Of a DNA stretch of 64,000 nt, positions 43,956 to 52,156 are shown piece after piece (position 1 is the first letter of the stretch; each line of letters opens with the position of its first letter). Position numbers and translations under genes: made by a program. The notes beneath the pieces were generated by a model. That model saw nothing but the letters and a program-made list of their open reading frames with translations. It searched no databases and had not been told where the DNA came from. This DNA is from Solwaraspora sp. WMMD1047 (lineage in GTDB: Bacteria > Actinomycetota > Actinomycetes > Mycobacteriales > Micromonosporaceae): the NCBI RefSeq assembly GCF_029626155.1, contig NZ_JARUBL010000001.1, forward strand, positions 5,498,501 to 5,562,500. The letters are read 5' to 3'.

Positions 43956-45689
43956 ATGCCGCCCGCCGCCCCCCGGACCCGCGCCGCCGCGCTGGTGCTG
44001 CTCGCCGTGCTCGCCGGCGGACTGCTCGGGGTGGGCTGGCCGGCGACGCCGGCCGGCGCGCACGCCGCCGTGGTGGCGACCACCCCGGAGAAGAACGCGG
44101 TCCTCGGCCAGAACCCGACCGAGGTGACGATCACCTTCAGCGAGCCGGTCCGGCCGGTGACCGGCCGGGTCCAGGTGCTCGCCCCGGACGGCAAGCGGAT
44201 CAACGACGGCGAGCCCTCGGTGCGCGGCACGGTGCTGCGGATCCCGATCCGCGAGGCCGACAAGCCGCTCGGCACCTTCCTGGTCAGCTACCGGGTGATC
44301 TCCGCGGACAGCCACCCGATCGGCGGCGCCTACACGTTCGCGGTGGGCGCCCCGTCCGCGTCCGCGCCCGAGCTGCCCGCCCACGAGGTGCACCCCAGCG
44401 TGCAGGTCGCCACCCCGGTCGCCAAGTACCTCGGCTACGCCGGGCTGACGTTGATCACCGGGCCGGCGCTGTTCCTGGCCCTGCTCTGGCCACGACGGCT
44501 GTCCCGGACCGCCGGGGTGCGCCTGGTCCGGGTCGGCCTCGCCCTGGTGGCCGCCGGCACCCTGGCGGCGATCTGGCTGCAGGCGCCGTTCACCAGCGCC
44601 GCCCCGGCGTACGACGCCTCGCCGCTGGAGCTGTGGCAGGTGCTCGACAGCCAACTCGGCCTGGTGCTGCTGGCCCGGCTCGGGCTGCTCGGGCTGGCCG
44701 CGGCCCTGCTCCGACCGGTGCTGACCGGCGGGGTCGGGCAGGCCGGCCGGGTCAGGCAGGCCGGGCAGGCCGGCCGGGTCGGGCGGGTCGGGCGGGTCGG
44801 GCGGGTCGGGCGGCGGCGGGCCGCACTGCTCGGGCTGACCGGGCTGGCCGGCGCCGCGACCTGGCCGCTGGCCGGGCACCCGGTCGCCTCGGTGCTGCCG
44901 GTGGTGAGCGTGCTGGCCGACACCGTGCACATCGCGGCGATGGCCGTCTGGCTCGGCGGCCTGGTGACGCTGCTGACCATCCTGCTCCCCCGGGCCGCGC
45001 CCCGGACCCTGGGCGTGATCATGCCGGTCTGGTCCCGGTGGGCCACCGTGGCGGTGATCTGGCTGGTCGGCGGCGGCCTGGTGCAGGCCCTGCTGGAGGT
45101 CGGCCCGCTCGACGCCCTGCTCGACTCGGCGTACCCGCGGTTGGTGCTCGGCAAGATCGCGCTGCTCGCGGTGGCGCTGTCGGCCGCCGCGTACGCACGC
45201 CGCGTCGTCGCGGCCCGCACCGGCGCCGGGCCGGCCCGGCGGCGGCTGCGCGCCCTGGTCGGGGTCGAGGTGACCGCCACCGCCGTGGTGCTCGGGCTGA
45301 CCGCGGTGCTGGCGCAGACCACGCCCGGCCGGCAGGCCGGCATCGAGGCCGCCGAGGCGCGCATCGACGACTTCGCCCAGACCCTGGAGAGCCCGCTCTA
45401 CACGCTGTCGTTCAGCATCTACCCGGTGCAGCTCGGCGAGAGCAACACCGTGCACGCCTTCGCCTACACCGCCAAGGGTCAGCCGATCACCGTGCAGGAG
45501 TGGACGGTGACCACCCTGCTGCCGGCCCGGAACGTGGAGCCGGTCTCCACCCTGATGCTCGGGGTGGACGACAACCAGGCCATCGGCGCGTTGAACTTCC
45601 CGATCCCCGGCGACTGGGAGGTCCGCTTCACGCTGCGGATCTCGGAGATCGACCAGGCGACGGTGACCACCACGGTGCCGGTGAGTTGA
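43956..45689 (+). CDS. CopC-CopD copper resistance fusion protein
   Basis: 577 residues. Signal peptide cleavage at AGA|HAAVV exposes an N-terminal His, a CopC Cu(II) ligand; DSHP supplies another, and the CopC beta-sandwich spans about 35-130. The CopD part has about eight TM helices (about 145-460) including VLADTVHIAAMAVWLGGLVTLL with conserved His/Trp. A C-terminal beta-rich domain (470-577) follows, similar to YcnJ-type proteins. These bind or import copper at the membrane. A run of GRVGRVGRVGR interrupts a loop (tandem DNA repeat). CACAAT 6 nt before the ATG suggests a leaderless transcript. Confidence 0.9.
   Translation: MPPAAPRTRAAALVLLAVLAGGLLGVGWPATPAGAHAAVVATTPEKNAVLGQNPTEVTITFSEPVRPVTGRVQVLAPDGKRINDGEPSVRGTVLRIPIREADKPLGTFLVSYRVISADSHPIGGAYTFAVGAPSASAPELPAHEVHPSVQVATPVAKYLGYAGLTLITGPALFLALLWPRRLSRTAGVRLVRVGLALVAAGTLAAIWLQAPFTSAAPAYDASPLELWQVLDSQLGLVLLARLGLLGLAAALLRPVLTGGVGQAGRVRQAGQAGRVGRVGRVGRVGRRRAALLGLTGLAGAATWPLAGHPVASVLPVVSVLADTVHIAAMAVWLGGLVTLLTILLPRAAPRTLGVIMPVWSRWATVAVIWLVGGGLVQALLEVGPLDALLDSAYPRLVLGKIALLAVALSAAAYARRVVAARTGAGPARRRLRALVGVEVTATAVVLGLTAVLAQTTPGRQAGIEAAEARIDDFAQTLESPLYTLSFSIYPVQLGESNTVHAFAYTAKGQPITVQEWTVTTLLPARNVEPVSTLMLGVDDNQAIGALNFPIPGDWEVRFTLRISEIDQATVTTTVPVS
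44776..44820 (+). repeat. 9-bp GGGTCGGGC tandem repeat, G-quadruplex-prone
   Basis: Four near-exact 9-bp units inside the copCD gene encode (VGR)n in a loop between TM helices. The coding strand has many GGG runs separated by 1-2 nt, a strong quadruplex pattern. Confidence 0.75.
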
Positions 45690-45730
45690 CCGGGTGCTGG
45701 TGCGTCGACCCGGTGCCGGTGCGTTGACCG

Positions 45731-46363
45731 TCAGTGACCCCGGGCTATCCAGTTCTCCAGCTCCGGGGCCTCCACCGCGATGGTGGTGCTGGCGCCGTGG
45801 CCGGTGTGCACCAGGGTCTCCGGCGGCAGCCCCAGCAGCCGGGTCCGGATCGACGAGATGATGGTGCCGAAGTCGCTGTACGAGCGGCCGGTCGCGCCGG
45901 GACCGCCGGCGAAGAGGGTGTCGCCGGTGAAGACCGCCTTCAGCTGGGGTGCGTAGAAGCAGCAGGCTCCCGGGCTGTGGCCGGGGGTGTGCAGGACGCT
46001 CAGGCCGATGCCGGCCACCGCCAGCCGCTGCCCGTCGGTCAGCTCGCCGTCCGGTGCCCGGTCCGGGTGGACCTGGTCCCAGAGCACCCGGTCCGCCGGG
46101 TGCAGCAGCACCGGCGCGCCGGTCTCGTCGGCGAGCGCAGGCGCGACCCGTACATGGTCGTCGTGGGCGTGGGTGGCCAGGATCGCCACCACCCGGCGGC
46201 CGCCGACGGCGCGCAGAATGGTCGCCACGTCGTGCGGGGCGTCGACGACGACACACTCGCTGTCGTCGCCGACCACCCACACGTTGTTGTCGACGTCGAA
46301 GGTCTGCCCGTCCAGGCTGAAGGTGCCCGAGGTGACGGCGTGCTCGATCCGGGCCCCGGTCAC
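45731..46363 (-). CDS. MBL-fold metallo-hydrolase (mscR-associated)
   Basis: 210 residues from a GTG that overlaps the mscR stop by 4 bp. The metallo-beta-lactamase motif THAHDDHVR (HxHxDH), [15 protein letters not shown] (Asp) and HTGHG (His) complete a dinuclear metal site. GLO-II-like hydrolases of this size cleave thioesters. Genes of this kind sit directly beside mscR in mycobacteria (Rv2260 next to Rv2259), so hydrolysis of S-formyl-mycothiol or a related mycothiol thioester to formate and mycothiol is likely, though this is inferred from context. Confidence 0.9.
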   Translation of the reverse strand: MTGARIEHAVTSGTFSLDGQTFDVDNNVWVVGDDSECVVVDAPHDVATILRAVGGRRVVAILATHAHDDHVRVAPALADETGAPVLLHPADRVLWDQVHPDRAPDGELTDGQRLAVAGIGLSVLHTPGHSPGACCFYAPQLKAVFTGDTLFAGGPGATGRSYSDFGTIISSIRTRLLGLPPETLVHTGHGASTTIAVEAPELENWIARGH

Positions 46364-47445
46364 AGGACCACCACCGACCGGAGTACGTCGCCGCGGTGCA
46401 TCTTGCCGAACGCCTCCTCCACCTGGTCGAGGGCGATCTCCTCGGTGACGAACGCGTCCAGGTCGAGCCGGCCCTGCAGGTACAGCGAGGTGAGCAGGGG
46501 GAAGTCCCGACTGGGCAGGCAGTCGCCGTACCAGCTCGACTTGAGCGCCCCGCCCCGGCCGAAGACGTCCAGCAGCGGCAGTTCGATGGTCATCTCCGGC
46601 GTCGGCACGCCGACCAGCACCACGGTCCCGGCCAGGTCGCGGGCGTAGAAGGCCTGCCGCCAGGTCTCCGGCCGGCCGACCGCGTCGATCACCACGTCCG
46701 CGCCGAAGCCGCCGGTCAGCTCCTGGATCGCCGCCACCGGGTCGGTCTCGCGGGCGTTCACGGTGTGGGTGGCGCCGAACCCGCGGGCCCACTCCAGCTT
46801 CCGGGGATCGGTGTCGACCGCGATGATGGTGGTCGCGCCGGCCAGGGCCGCGCCGGCCACCGCGCCGTCGCCGACCCCGCCGCAGCCGATCACCGCGACC
46901 GAGTCGCCCCGGGTCACCTGGCCGGTGTTCATGGCCGCGCCCAGCCCGGCCATCACCCCGCAGCCCAGCAGTCCGACCGCGGCCGGCCGGGCGGCGGGGT
47001 CGACCTTCGTGCACTGGCCGGCGTGCACGAGCGTCTTCTCGGCGAACGACCCGATGCCGAGCGCCGGGCTCAGCTCGGTGCCGTCGGTGAGGGTCATCTT
47101 CCGGGCGGCGTTGTGGGTGTTGAAGCAGTACCACGGCCGGCCGCGGCGGCAGGCCCGGCAGTCGCCGCAGACCGCCCGCCAGTTGAGCACCACGAAGTCG
47201 CCGGGCGCGACGTCGGTGACGCCGTCGCCGACCCGTTCGACGACGCCGGCCGCCTCGTGGCCGAGCAGGAACGGGAAGTCGTCGTTGATGCCGCCCTCCC
47301 GGTAGTGCAGGTCGGTGTGGCAGACCCCGCAGGACTGCACCCGCACCACCGCCTCGCCGGGCCCGGGATCGGGCAGCACGATGGTGGCCACCTCGACCGG
47401 CTGGCCCTTGGCCCGGGCGATGACCCCGCGTACTTCCTCGCTCAC
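46360..47445 (-). CDS. mscR: S-(hydroxymethyl)mycothiol dehydrogenase (zinc alcohol dehydrogenase family)
   Basis: 361 residues, the length typical of MscR; GTG 47445 with GGGGGAG upstream. It oxidises the spontaneous adduct of formaldehyde and mycothiol to S-formyl-mycothiol using NAD+. Catalytic Zn ligands: Cys in [11 protein letters not shown] and [12 protein letters not shown]; the structural Zn Cys cluster is [18 protein letters not shown] motif is [35 protein letters not shown] is characteristic of MscR/AdhE2. Context with the MBL hydrolase supports detoxification of formaldehyde in a mycothiol-producing actinomycete. Divergent from the ethanolamine-type permease. Confidence 0.92.
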   Translation of the reverse strand: MSEEVRGVIARAKGQPVEVATIVLPDPGPGEAVVRVQSCGVCHTDLHYREGGINDDFPFLLGHEAAGVVERVGDGVTDVAPGDFVVLNWRAVCGDCRACRRGRPWYCFNTHNAARKMTLTDGTELSPALGIGSFAEKTLVHAGQCTKVDPAARPAAVGLLGCGVMAGLGAAMNTGQVTRGDSVAVIGCGGVGDGAVAGAALAGATTIIAVDTDPRKLEWARGFGATHTVNARETDPVAAIQELTGGFGADVVIDAVGRPETWRQAFYARDLAGTVVLVGVPTPEMTIELPLLDVFGRGGALKSSWYGDCLPSRDFPLLTSLYLQGRLDLDAFVTEEIALDQVEEAFGKMHRGDVLRSVVVL

Positions 47446-47561
47446 GCTCTCCCCCTTCACTGCCGCCCGTCGGCCGTACCCGGGCACGGTTGGATCTCGC
47501 CAGCATGTCACGACCGGCACCGGATGGAACCCGGTCGGGCGGCGGATCCGCCGCTGCCCTC

Positions 47562-47590
47562 TTGACAGTGCGACGGCACCGGTCCACCCT
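47562..47590 (+). promoter_or_regulatory. Candidate promoter of the permease gene
   Basis: TTGACA (47562-47567), 17 bp, then CACCCT (47585-47590), 56 bp before the ATG. The -35 is consensus; the -10 is weak (only A at position 2 and final T match). Confidence 0.4.
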
Positions 47591-47646
47591 CGCACCCAAA
47601 CCTCAAAAGGTCCGACCCTGAACCATTGACCGCGGGAGGCCGGCAC

Positions 47647-49146
47647 ATGACCGACTCGGCGAGCCCCACCAACAGCGGATCGGGCGGGCCGGACGCGCCC
47701 GCCGCCCGACGGCAGGTACACGGCGCGGGATACGAGCAGGTCGACGCCGACTACCTGCAGAAGCGGCAGTTGCGCGGCGGCGCGGCCGGCTGGGTGCTGC
47801 TCGCCGGCCTGGGCGTCGCGTACGTGATCTCCGGTGACTTCGCCGGCTGGAACTTCGGGCTGGCCGAGGGCGGCTGGGGTGGTCTGCTGATCGCCACCGT
47901 GCTGATGGCGACCATGTACACCTGCATGGTGTTCGGGCTGGCCGAGCTCGCCTCGGCGATCCCGGTCACCGGCGGCGGCTACGGGTTCGCCCGCCGTGCC
48001 CTCGGTCCGCTCGGCGGCTTCGCCACCGGCACCGCGATCCTGATCGAGTACGCCATCGCCCCGGCCGCCATCTCGGTGTTCATCGGCGGCTACGTCGAGG
48101 CGCTCGGGCTGTTCGGGCTGACCAGCGGCTGGCCGATCTATCTGGCCTGCTACGCGCTCTTCATCGGCATCCACCTCTGGGGGGTCGGCGAGGCGCTGCG
48201 GGTGATGTTCGTGATCACCGGGGTGGCGCTGGTGGCCCTGGTGGCGTTCGTGATCGGGATGGCGCCGAAGTTCGACGCCGACAACCTGTTCGACATCGCG
48301 CCGACCGAGGCGCTGGGGGCGAGCACCTTCCTGCCGTTCGGGGTGGTCGGGGTGCTGGCCGCGCTGGTCTACGGGATCTGGTTCTTCCTGGCCATCGAGG
48401 GGGTGCCGCTGGCCGCCGAGGAGGCCCGCGACCCGAAGCGGGACATGCCGAAGGGGATCATCGCCGGGATGGCCACGCTGCTGGTGCTGGCCGCCCTGAT
48501 CCTGGTCACCGCGCCCGGCGGGGCCGGCTCGTCGACCATCGCCGAGTCGGACAACCCGCTGCCGGAGGCGGTCCGGGCCGCGTACGGCGGCGACAGCCTG
48601 CTCGCCGACTTCATCAACTACGTCGGCCTGGCCGGCCTGGTGGCCAGCTTCTTCTCGATCATCTTCGCCTACTCGCGGCAGCTCTTCGCGCTCTCCCGGG
48701 CCGGCTACCTGCCCCGCTGGCTCTCGGTCACCAGCCGTCGCAAGACCCCGTGGGTCGCGCTGATCGTGCCGGGCACGGTGGGCTTCCTGCTCGCCGCGAT
48801 CACCGAGGACGGCGCGAAGATGATCAACATCGCGGTCTTCGGGGCGACCGTGTCGTACGTGCTGATGATGGTCGCCCACCTGGTGCTGCGGGCCCGCGAG
48901 CCGGACCTGCCGCGGCCGTACCGGACGCCCGGCGGGTCGGTCACCACCGGGGTGGCGCTGGTGCTGGCGGTGGCCGCCGTGATCGCCACCTTCTTCGTCG
49001 ACGAGGTGGCCGCCGCCATCACCGCGGCCATCTTCGTGGCCGCGCTCGGCTACTTCTGGTTCTACAGCCGGCACCGGCTGGTCGCCACCGCCCCGGAGGA
49101 GGAGTTCGAGGCCGTCGAGCGGGCCGAGACCGAGCTGTCGAACTGA
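47647..49146 (+). CDS. APC-family ethanolamine-type permease
   Basis: 499 residues with about 12 TM helices. ATG 47647 has GGGAGG 7 nt upstream. The N-terminal region [45 protein letters not shown] is the characteristic opening of ethanolamine permeases (Eat). The conserved APC loop [17 protein letters not shown] and [21 protein letters not shown] are also seen. It would import ethanolamine or a similar amine with protons. No ethanolamine ammonia-lyase (eutBC) is nearby, so the catabolic partner must be elsewhere or the substrate differs. Confidence 0.9.
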   Translation: MTDSASPTNSGSGGPDAPAARRQVHGAGYEQVDADYLQKRQLRGGAAGWVLLAGLGVAYVISGDFAGWNFGLAEGGWGGLLIATVLMATMYTCMVFGLAELASAIPVTGGGYGFARRALGPLGGFATGTAILIEYAIAPAAISVFIGGYVEALGLFGLTSGWPIYLACYALFIGIHLWGVGEALRVMFVITGVALVALVAFVIGMAPKFDADNLFDIAPTEALGASTFLPFGVVGVLAALVYGIWFFLAIEGVPLAAEEARDPKRDMPKGIIAGMATLLVLAALILVTAPGGAGSSTIAESDNPLPEAVRAAYGGDSLLADFINYVGLAGLVASFFSIIFAYSRQLFALSRAGYLPRWLSVTSRRKTPWVALIVPGTVGFLLAAITEDGAKMINIAVFGATVSYVLMMVAHLVLRAREPDLPRPYRTPGGSVTTGVALVLAVAAVIATFFVDEVAAAITAAIFVAALGYFWFYSRHRLVATAPEEEFEAVERAETELSN

Positions 49147-49171
49147 CCGGTACGCCCGGCGGCAGTCGGTC

Positions 49172-49206
49172 GGTCGGCGCGACGGCGGACAGCCGGCGCG
49201 CCGACC
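49172..49206. terminator. Hairpin between convergent genes
   Basis: A 10-bp perfect stem (GGTCGGCGCG and complement) with a 15-nt loop lies between the permease and lipoprotein stop codons. The outer CTGACCGG/CCGGTCAG could extend it. Confidence 0.5.
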
Positions 49207-49224
49207 AGGCCGGCCGCCCGCCGG

Positions 49225-49947
49225 TCAGGGGGCCAGCCGCTCGGCCAGCTCGCCGGCCAGGTCACCGATCCGCTGCCCGCCGGAATCCGGCACGTTCAGG
49301 GTGGTGACCAGGTCTCCCTGCCGGACCGCGAGGAAGTAGGAGACGGTGGCCTGCCGGCCCGGGCGGGCGATGGCGCCGCGCACGACGAGCACGTCGTCAC
49401 CGACCGGCGCGGTGGTCTGGACGGCGAAGCTGACCTGGCCGCCGAGGAAGTCGTAGTGCGAGCAGGCCCGGAGCACCTGCCTGGCATCGTCCATGGCCCG
49501 GCTGCCCCAGCCCGGCTGGTACGCCTCGACCACCTGCAGGGCCGGCGCGCCCGGCCCGCGGTAGCCGCGTTGCGCCGCGGCGTCGCGGTGTTGCTGGGCC
49601 GGATAGTCGGTGTCCTGGTAGGCCGGGCAGTCCGGCTGCGCCCACGGCCAGCTCGGCGATCCGGCCGGTTCCCGGATCTCCCGCCAGTGCGGGCCGATCT
49701 CGGCGGCGGGCAGCAGCGCCCGGTCGAGCGCGCCCGAGCCGTCCCCGGCCGGTGCCGTGACGCTCGGGTCACCGGCAGGTGCCGTGGCGTTCGGGCCACC
49801 CGCTGGTGCCGGGGCGTCCGTGCCTGGGTTGGCGCAGGCGAGCGGGGTGAACACCAGGATCAGCAGGAGCAGGCTGGGCAACACCGCGGCGGTGTGTGGC
49901 CCCGGGCGGACCGGCGGCGGGTTGGGCCGAACGGTGCCTGATCTCAT
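49225..49947 (-). CDS. Secreted lipoprotein, PknH-sensor-like (hypothetical)
   Basis: 240 residues from ATG 49947 (GAGGAA upstream; GTG 49953 also possible). A signal peptide with lipobox FTPLAC predicts a membrane-anchored lipoprotein. A short Ala/Pro/Gly repeat linker (TAPAGDPSVTAPAG) leads to a globular domain of ~170 residues: LLPAAEIGPHWREIREP, then two cysteine-bearing segments (DCPAYQD, RACSHYD), FAVQTTAPVGDDVLVVRGAIARPG and DLVTTLNVPD. This resembles extracellular PknH-like sensor domains found in actinobacterial lipoproteins. Ligand unknown. Confidence 0.75.
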   Translation of the reverse strand: MRSGTVRPNPPPVRPGPHTAAVLPSLLLLILVFTPLACANPGTDAPAPAGGPNATAPAGDPSVTAPAGDGSGALDRALLPAAEIGPHWREIREPAGSPSWPWAQPDCPAYQDTDYPAQQHRDAAAQRGYRGPGAPALQVVEAYQPGWGSRAMDDARQVLRACSHYDFLGGQVSFAVQTTAPVGDDVLVVRGAIARPGRQATVSYFLAVRQGDLVTTLNVPDSGGQRIGDLAGELAERLAP

Positions 49948-50094
49948 CGTCACTTCCTCGACCGGTCGGCGGGCGTGAGCATCGCCGGTGGGTGATCCAC
50001 CTCGCTCGAACTGGTAGACGGAGCCGACCGCCCGCCGGGTTGCACCCCGACCGGGCCGGATCGGCGCGATGGTCAGGAATAGCTGGTCCGGGGA

Positions 50095-50112
50095 TATAGT
50101 TCAAAACTGAAC
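50095..50112 (+). promoter_or_regulatory. -10 box with overlapping palindrome upstream of flavin monooxygenase
   Basis: TATAGT (50095-50100) overlaps GTTCA-AAAC-TGAAC (50099-50112), a 5-bp inverted repeat spanning the expected +1, ~55 bp before the ATG. AT-rich against its background and positioned for repression, as for MarR/HxlR-type regulators. The -35 is poor. Confidence 0.5.
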
Positions 50113-50162
50113 GAGACGTGTTCCGCAGGGACGGGACGGTCCGGCCGAGGAGGGACGCTGAG

Positions 50163-51338
50163 ATGCAGTTCGGGATCTTCACCGTGGGCGACGTGACGCC
50201 CGACCCGACGAACGGGCGGGTGCCCACCGAGCGCGAGCGGATCAAGGCGATGGTGACGATCGCGCTCAAGGCCGAGGAGGTGGGGTTGGACGTCTTCGCC
50301 ACCGGCGAGCACCACAACCCGCCCTTCGTCCCGTCGTCACCGACCACCATGCTTGGCTACATCGCGGCCCGCACGCAGCGGCTGATCCTGTCGACCGCCA
50401 CCACCCTGATCACCACGAACGACCCGGTGAAGATCGCCGAGGACTACGCGATGCTGCAGCATCTCGCCGACGGCCGGGTCGACCTGATGCTGGGCCGGGG
50501 CAACACCGGACCGGTGTACCCGTGGTTCGGCAAGGACATCCGGGCCGGCATCCCGCTGGCCATCGAGAACTACGACCTGCTGCACCGGCTCTGGCGCGAG
50601 GATGTCGTCGACTGGCAGGGCAAGTACCGCACCCCGCTGCAGTCGTTCACGGCCACCCCGCGCCCGCTCGACGGCGTACCCCCGTTCGTCTGGCACGCCT
50701 CGATCCGCAGCCCGGAGGTCGCCGAGCAGGCCGCGTACTACGGCAACGGCTTCTTCCACAACAACATCTTCTGGCCGATGGAGCACACCCGGCGGATGGT
50801 CGAGCTCTACCGCCGCCGGTTCGAGTTCTACGGTCACGGCCCGGCCGACCAGGCCATCGTCGGGCTGGGTGGGCAGGTCTTCATGCGCCGCAACTCGCAG
50901 GACGCGGTGCGCGAGTTCCGCCCGTACTTCGACAACGCGCCGGTCTACGGTCACGGCCCTTCGCTGGAGGAGTTCACCGAGCAGACCCCGCTCACCGTCG
51001 GCACCCCCGAGCAGGTGATCGAGCGGACCCTGACCTTCCGCGAGCACGTCGGCGACTACCAGCGGCAACTGTTCCTGATGGACCACGCCGGCCTGCCGCT
51101 CAAGACCGTGCTGGAGCAGCTCGACCTGCTCGGCGAGGAGGTGGTTCCGGTGCTGCGCAAGGAGTTCGCCGCCCGCCGCCCCGCGCACGTCCCGGACGCC
51201 CCGACGCACGCCTCGCTCCGCACGGCCCGCGACGCGGCGCCGGCTCCGACCGACGCCACTTCAGCGGGTACGCCGACCAGCCCGGCCGACGCCGCCACCG
51301 GCCAGGCCACCCCCGCCGGAACGGGAGCCGGACGGTGA
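50163..51338 (+). CDS. LLM-class flavin-dependent monooxygenase (CE1758 type)
   Basis: 391 residues; GAGGAGGG 8 nt before the ATG. Bacterial-luciferase-like barrel: MQFGIFTVGDV, EEVGLDVFATGEHHNPPFVPSSP, the FMN-binding region GRVDLMLGRGNTGPVYPWFG and WHASIRSPEVAEQAAYYGNGFFHNNIF. The C-terminal ~45 residues are Ala/Pro/Thr low complexity. FMNH2-dependent oxygenation of an unidentified substrate is expected. It overlaps the FMN reductase gene by 4 bp; together they form the two-component system known as CE1758/CE1759 in corynebacteria. Expression is likely controlled at the palindrome upstream. Confidence 0.9.
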   Translation: MQFGIFTVGDVTPDPTNGRVPTERERIKAMVTIALKAEEVGLDVFATGEHHNPPFVPSSPTTMLGYIAARTQRLILSTATTLITTNDPVKIAEDYAMLQHLADGRVDLMLGRGNTGPVYPWFGKDIRAGIPLAIENYDLLHRLWREDVVDWQGKYRTPLQSFTATPRPLDGVPPFVWHASIRSPEVAEQAAYYGNGFFHNNIFWPMEHTRRMVELYRRRFEFYGHGPADQAIVGLGGQVFMRRNSQDAVREFRPYFDNAPVYGHGPSLEEFTEQTPLTVGTPEQVIERTLTFREHVGDYQRQLFLMDHAGLPLKTVLEQLDLLGEEVVPVLRKEFAARRPAHVPDAPTHASLRTARDAAPAPTDATSAGTPTSPADAATGQATPAGTGAGR

Positions 51339-51961
51339 CCGACGTGCCCACGCGCCGGCTGGCTGTCGTCTCCGCCGGGTTGAGCCAGCCGTCGTCCACC
51401 CGGCTGCTGGCCGACCGGCTCGCGGCGGCCACCCGGCTGGCGGCCGACCGGCATGGCACGCCGCTCGACGTGGACGTGGTCGACCTGCGCGACCATGCCC
51501 ACGACCTGGTAAACGCCATGCTCACCGGCTTCCCAGCGCCGGATCTGGACCGGACCCTGACGCGGGTGACCGGGGCGGACGCCCTGATCGCGGTCACCCC
51601 GATCTTCAACGCCTCCTACAGCGGCCTGTTCAAGTCGTTCTTCGATGTCGTCGAGGAGGGCGCGCTGCGGGAGGTGCCGGTCCTGATCGCGGCCACCGGC
51701 GGAACGGCCCGCCACTCGCTGGCGCTGGAACACGCGATCCGCCCACTCTTCGTGTACCTGCGGGCCGAGGTCGTCACCACCTCGGTCTTCGCCGCCCCCG
51801 AGGACTGGGCCGGCGGGACCGCCGCCGGCCCACTGGCCACCCGCATCGACAGAGCCGCAGCCGAACTGGCTGGACGACTCAAGGGCACCAGCCCACACCG
51901 GCACAGCGACCCATTCGCCGACCCGACCCCGTTCGAAAAACTGCTCCATGGCACCGACTGA
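51335..51961 (+). CDS. NADPH-dependent FMN reductase (CE1759 type), partner of LLM monooxygenase
   Basis: 208 residues; GTG overlaps the monooxygenase stop (GTGA). Flavodoxin-like fold: RRLAVVSAGLSQPSSTRLLADRLA (phosphate-binding loop), VDVVDLRDHA, ALIAVTPIFNASYSGLFKSFFDVV and VLIAATGGTARHSLALEHAIRPLF, the signatures of LLM-partnered FMN reductases. It supplies FMNH2 to the upstream monooxygenase. The C-terminal tail SDPFADPTPFEKLL is a conserved end for this partner family. Confidence 0.92.
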   Translation: MTDVPTRRLAVVSAGLSQPSSTRLLADRLAAATRLAADRHGTPLDVDVVDLRDHAHDLVNAMLTGFPAPDLDRTLTRVTGADALIAVTPIFNASYSGLFKSFFDVVEEGALREVPVLIAATGGTARHSLALEHAIRPLFVYLRAEVVTTSVFAAPEDWAGGTAAGPLATRIDRAAAELAGRLKGTSPHRHSDPFADPTPFEKLLHGTD

Positions 51962-52047
51962 CAGGCCCAGGAGTGCGCCAGCGCACGCCGTGCGCCTCGC
52001 ACCGGAAAGACCCGCCAGTGAGCCGATCGAAGCCAATGCCCGACCAT

Positions 52048-52107
52048 GATCCTCAGGACATCGAGCACGTCACTAGGCCGGATCGCGTGCTGAATGTCCT
52101 GAGGATC
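52048..52107. terminator. 60-bp inverted repeat between convergent genes
   Basis: GATCCTCAGGACAT (52048-52061) and its exact complement (52094-52107) form a perfect 14-bp stem, extended by AGCACG/CGTGCT (52064-52069 with 52086-52091) across a 2-nt internal mismatch; loop 16 nt. It lies between the stops of the FMN reductase and the SGNH hydrolase. It probably serves as a bidirectional terminator, though the AT-containing arms are unlike the GC arms of the other terminators here. Confidence 0.65.
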
Positions 52108-52156
52108 TTTGCGGGCCGGGTGGGGCTCCGGATGCTGGGGTTGGCGCCGGAGGAGG

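Noticed and set aside
46364-47599. Extension of the MBL hydrolase frame upstream over mscR
   Set aside because: The extension is Arg/Gly-rich noise antiphase to mscR; the GTG overlapping the mscR stop is the natural start.
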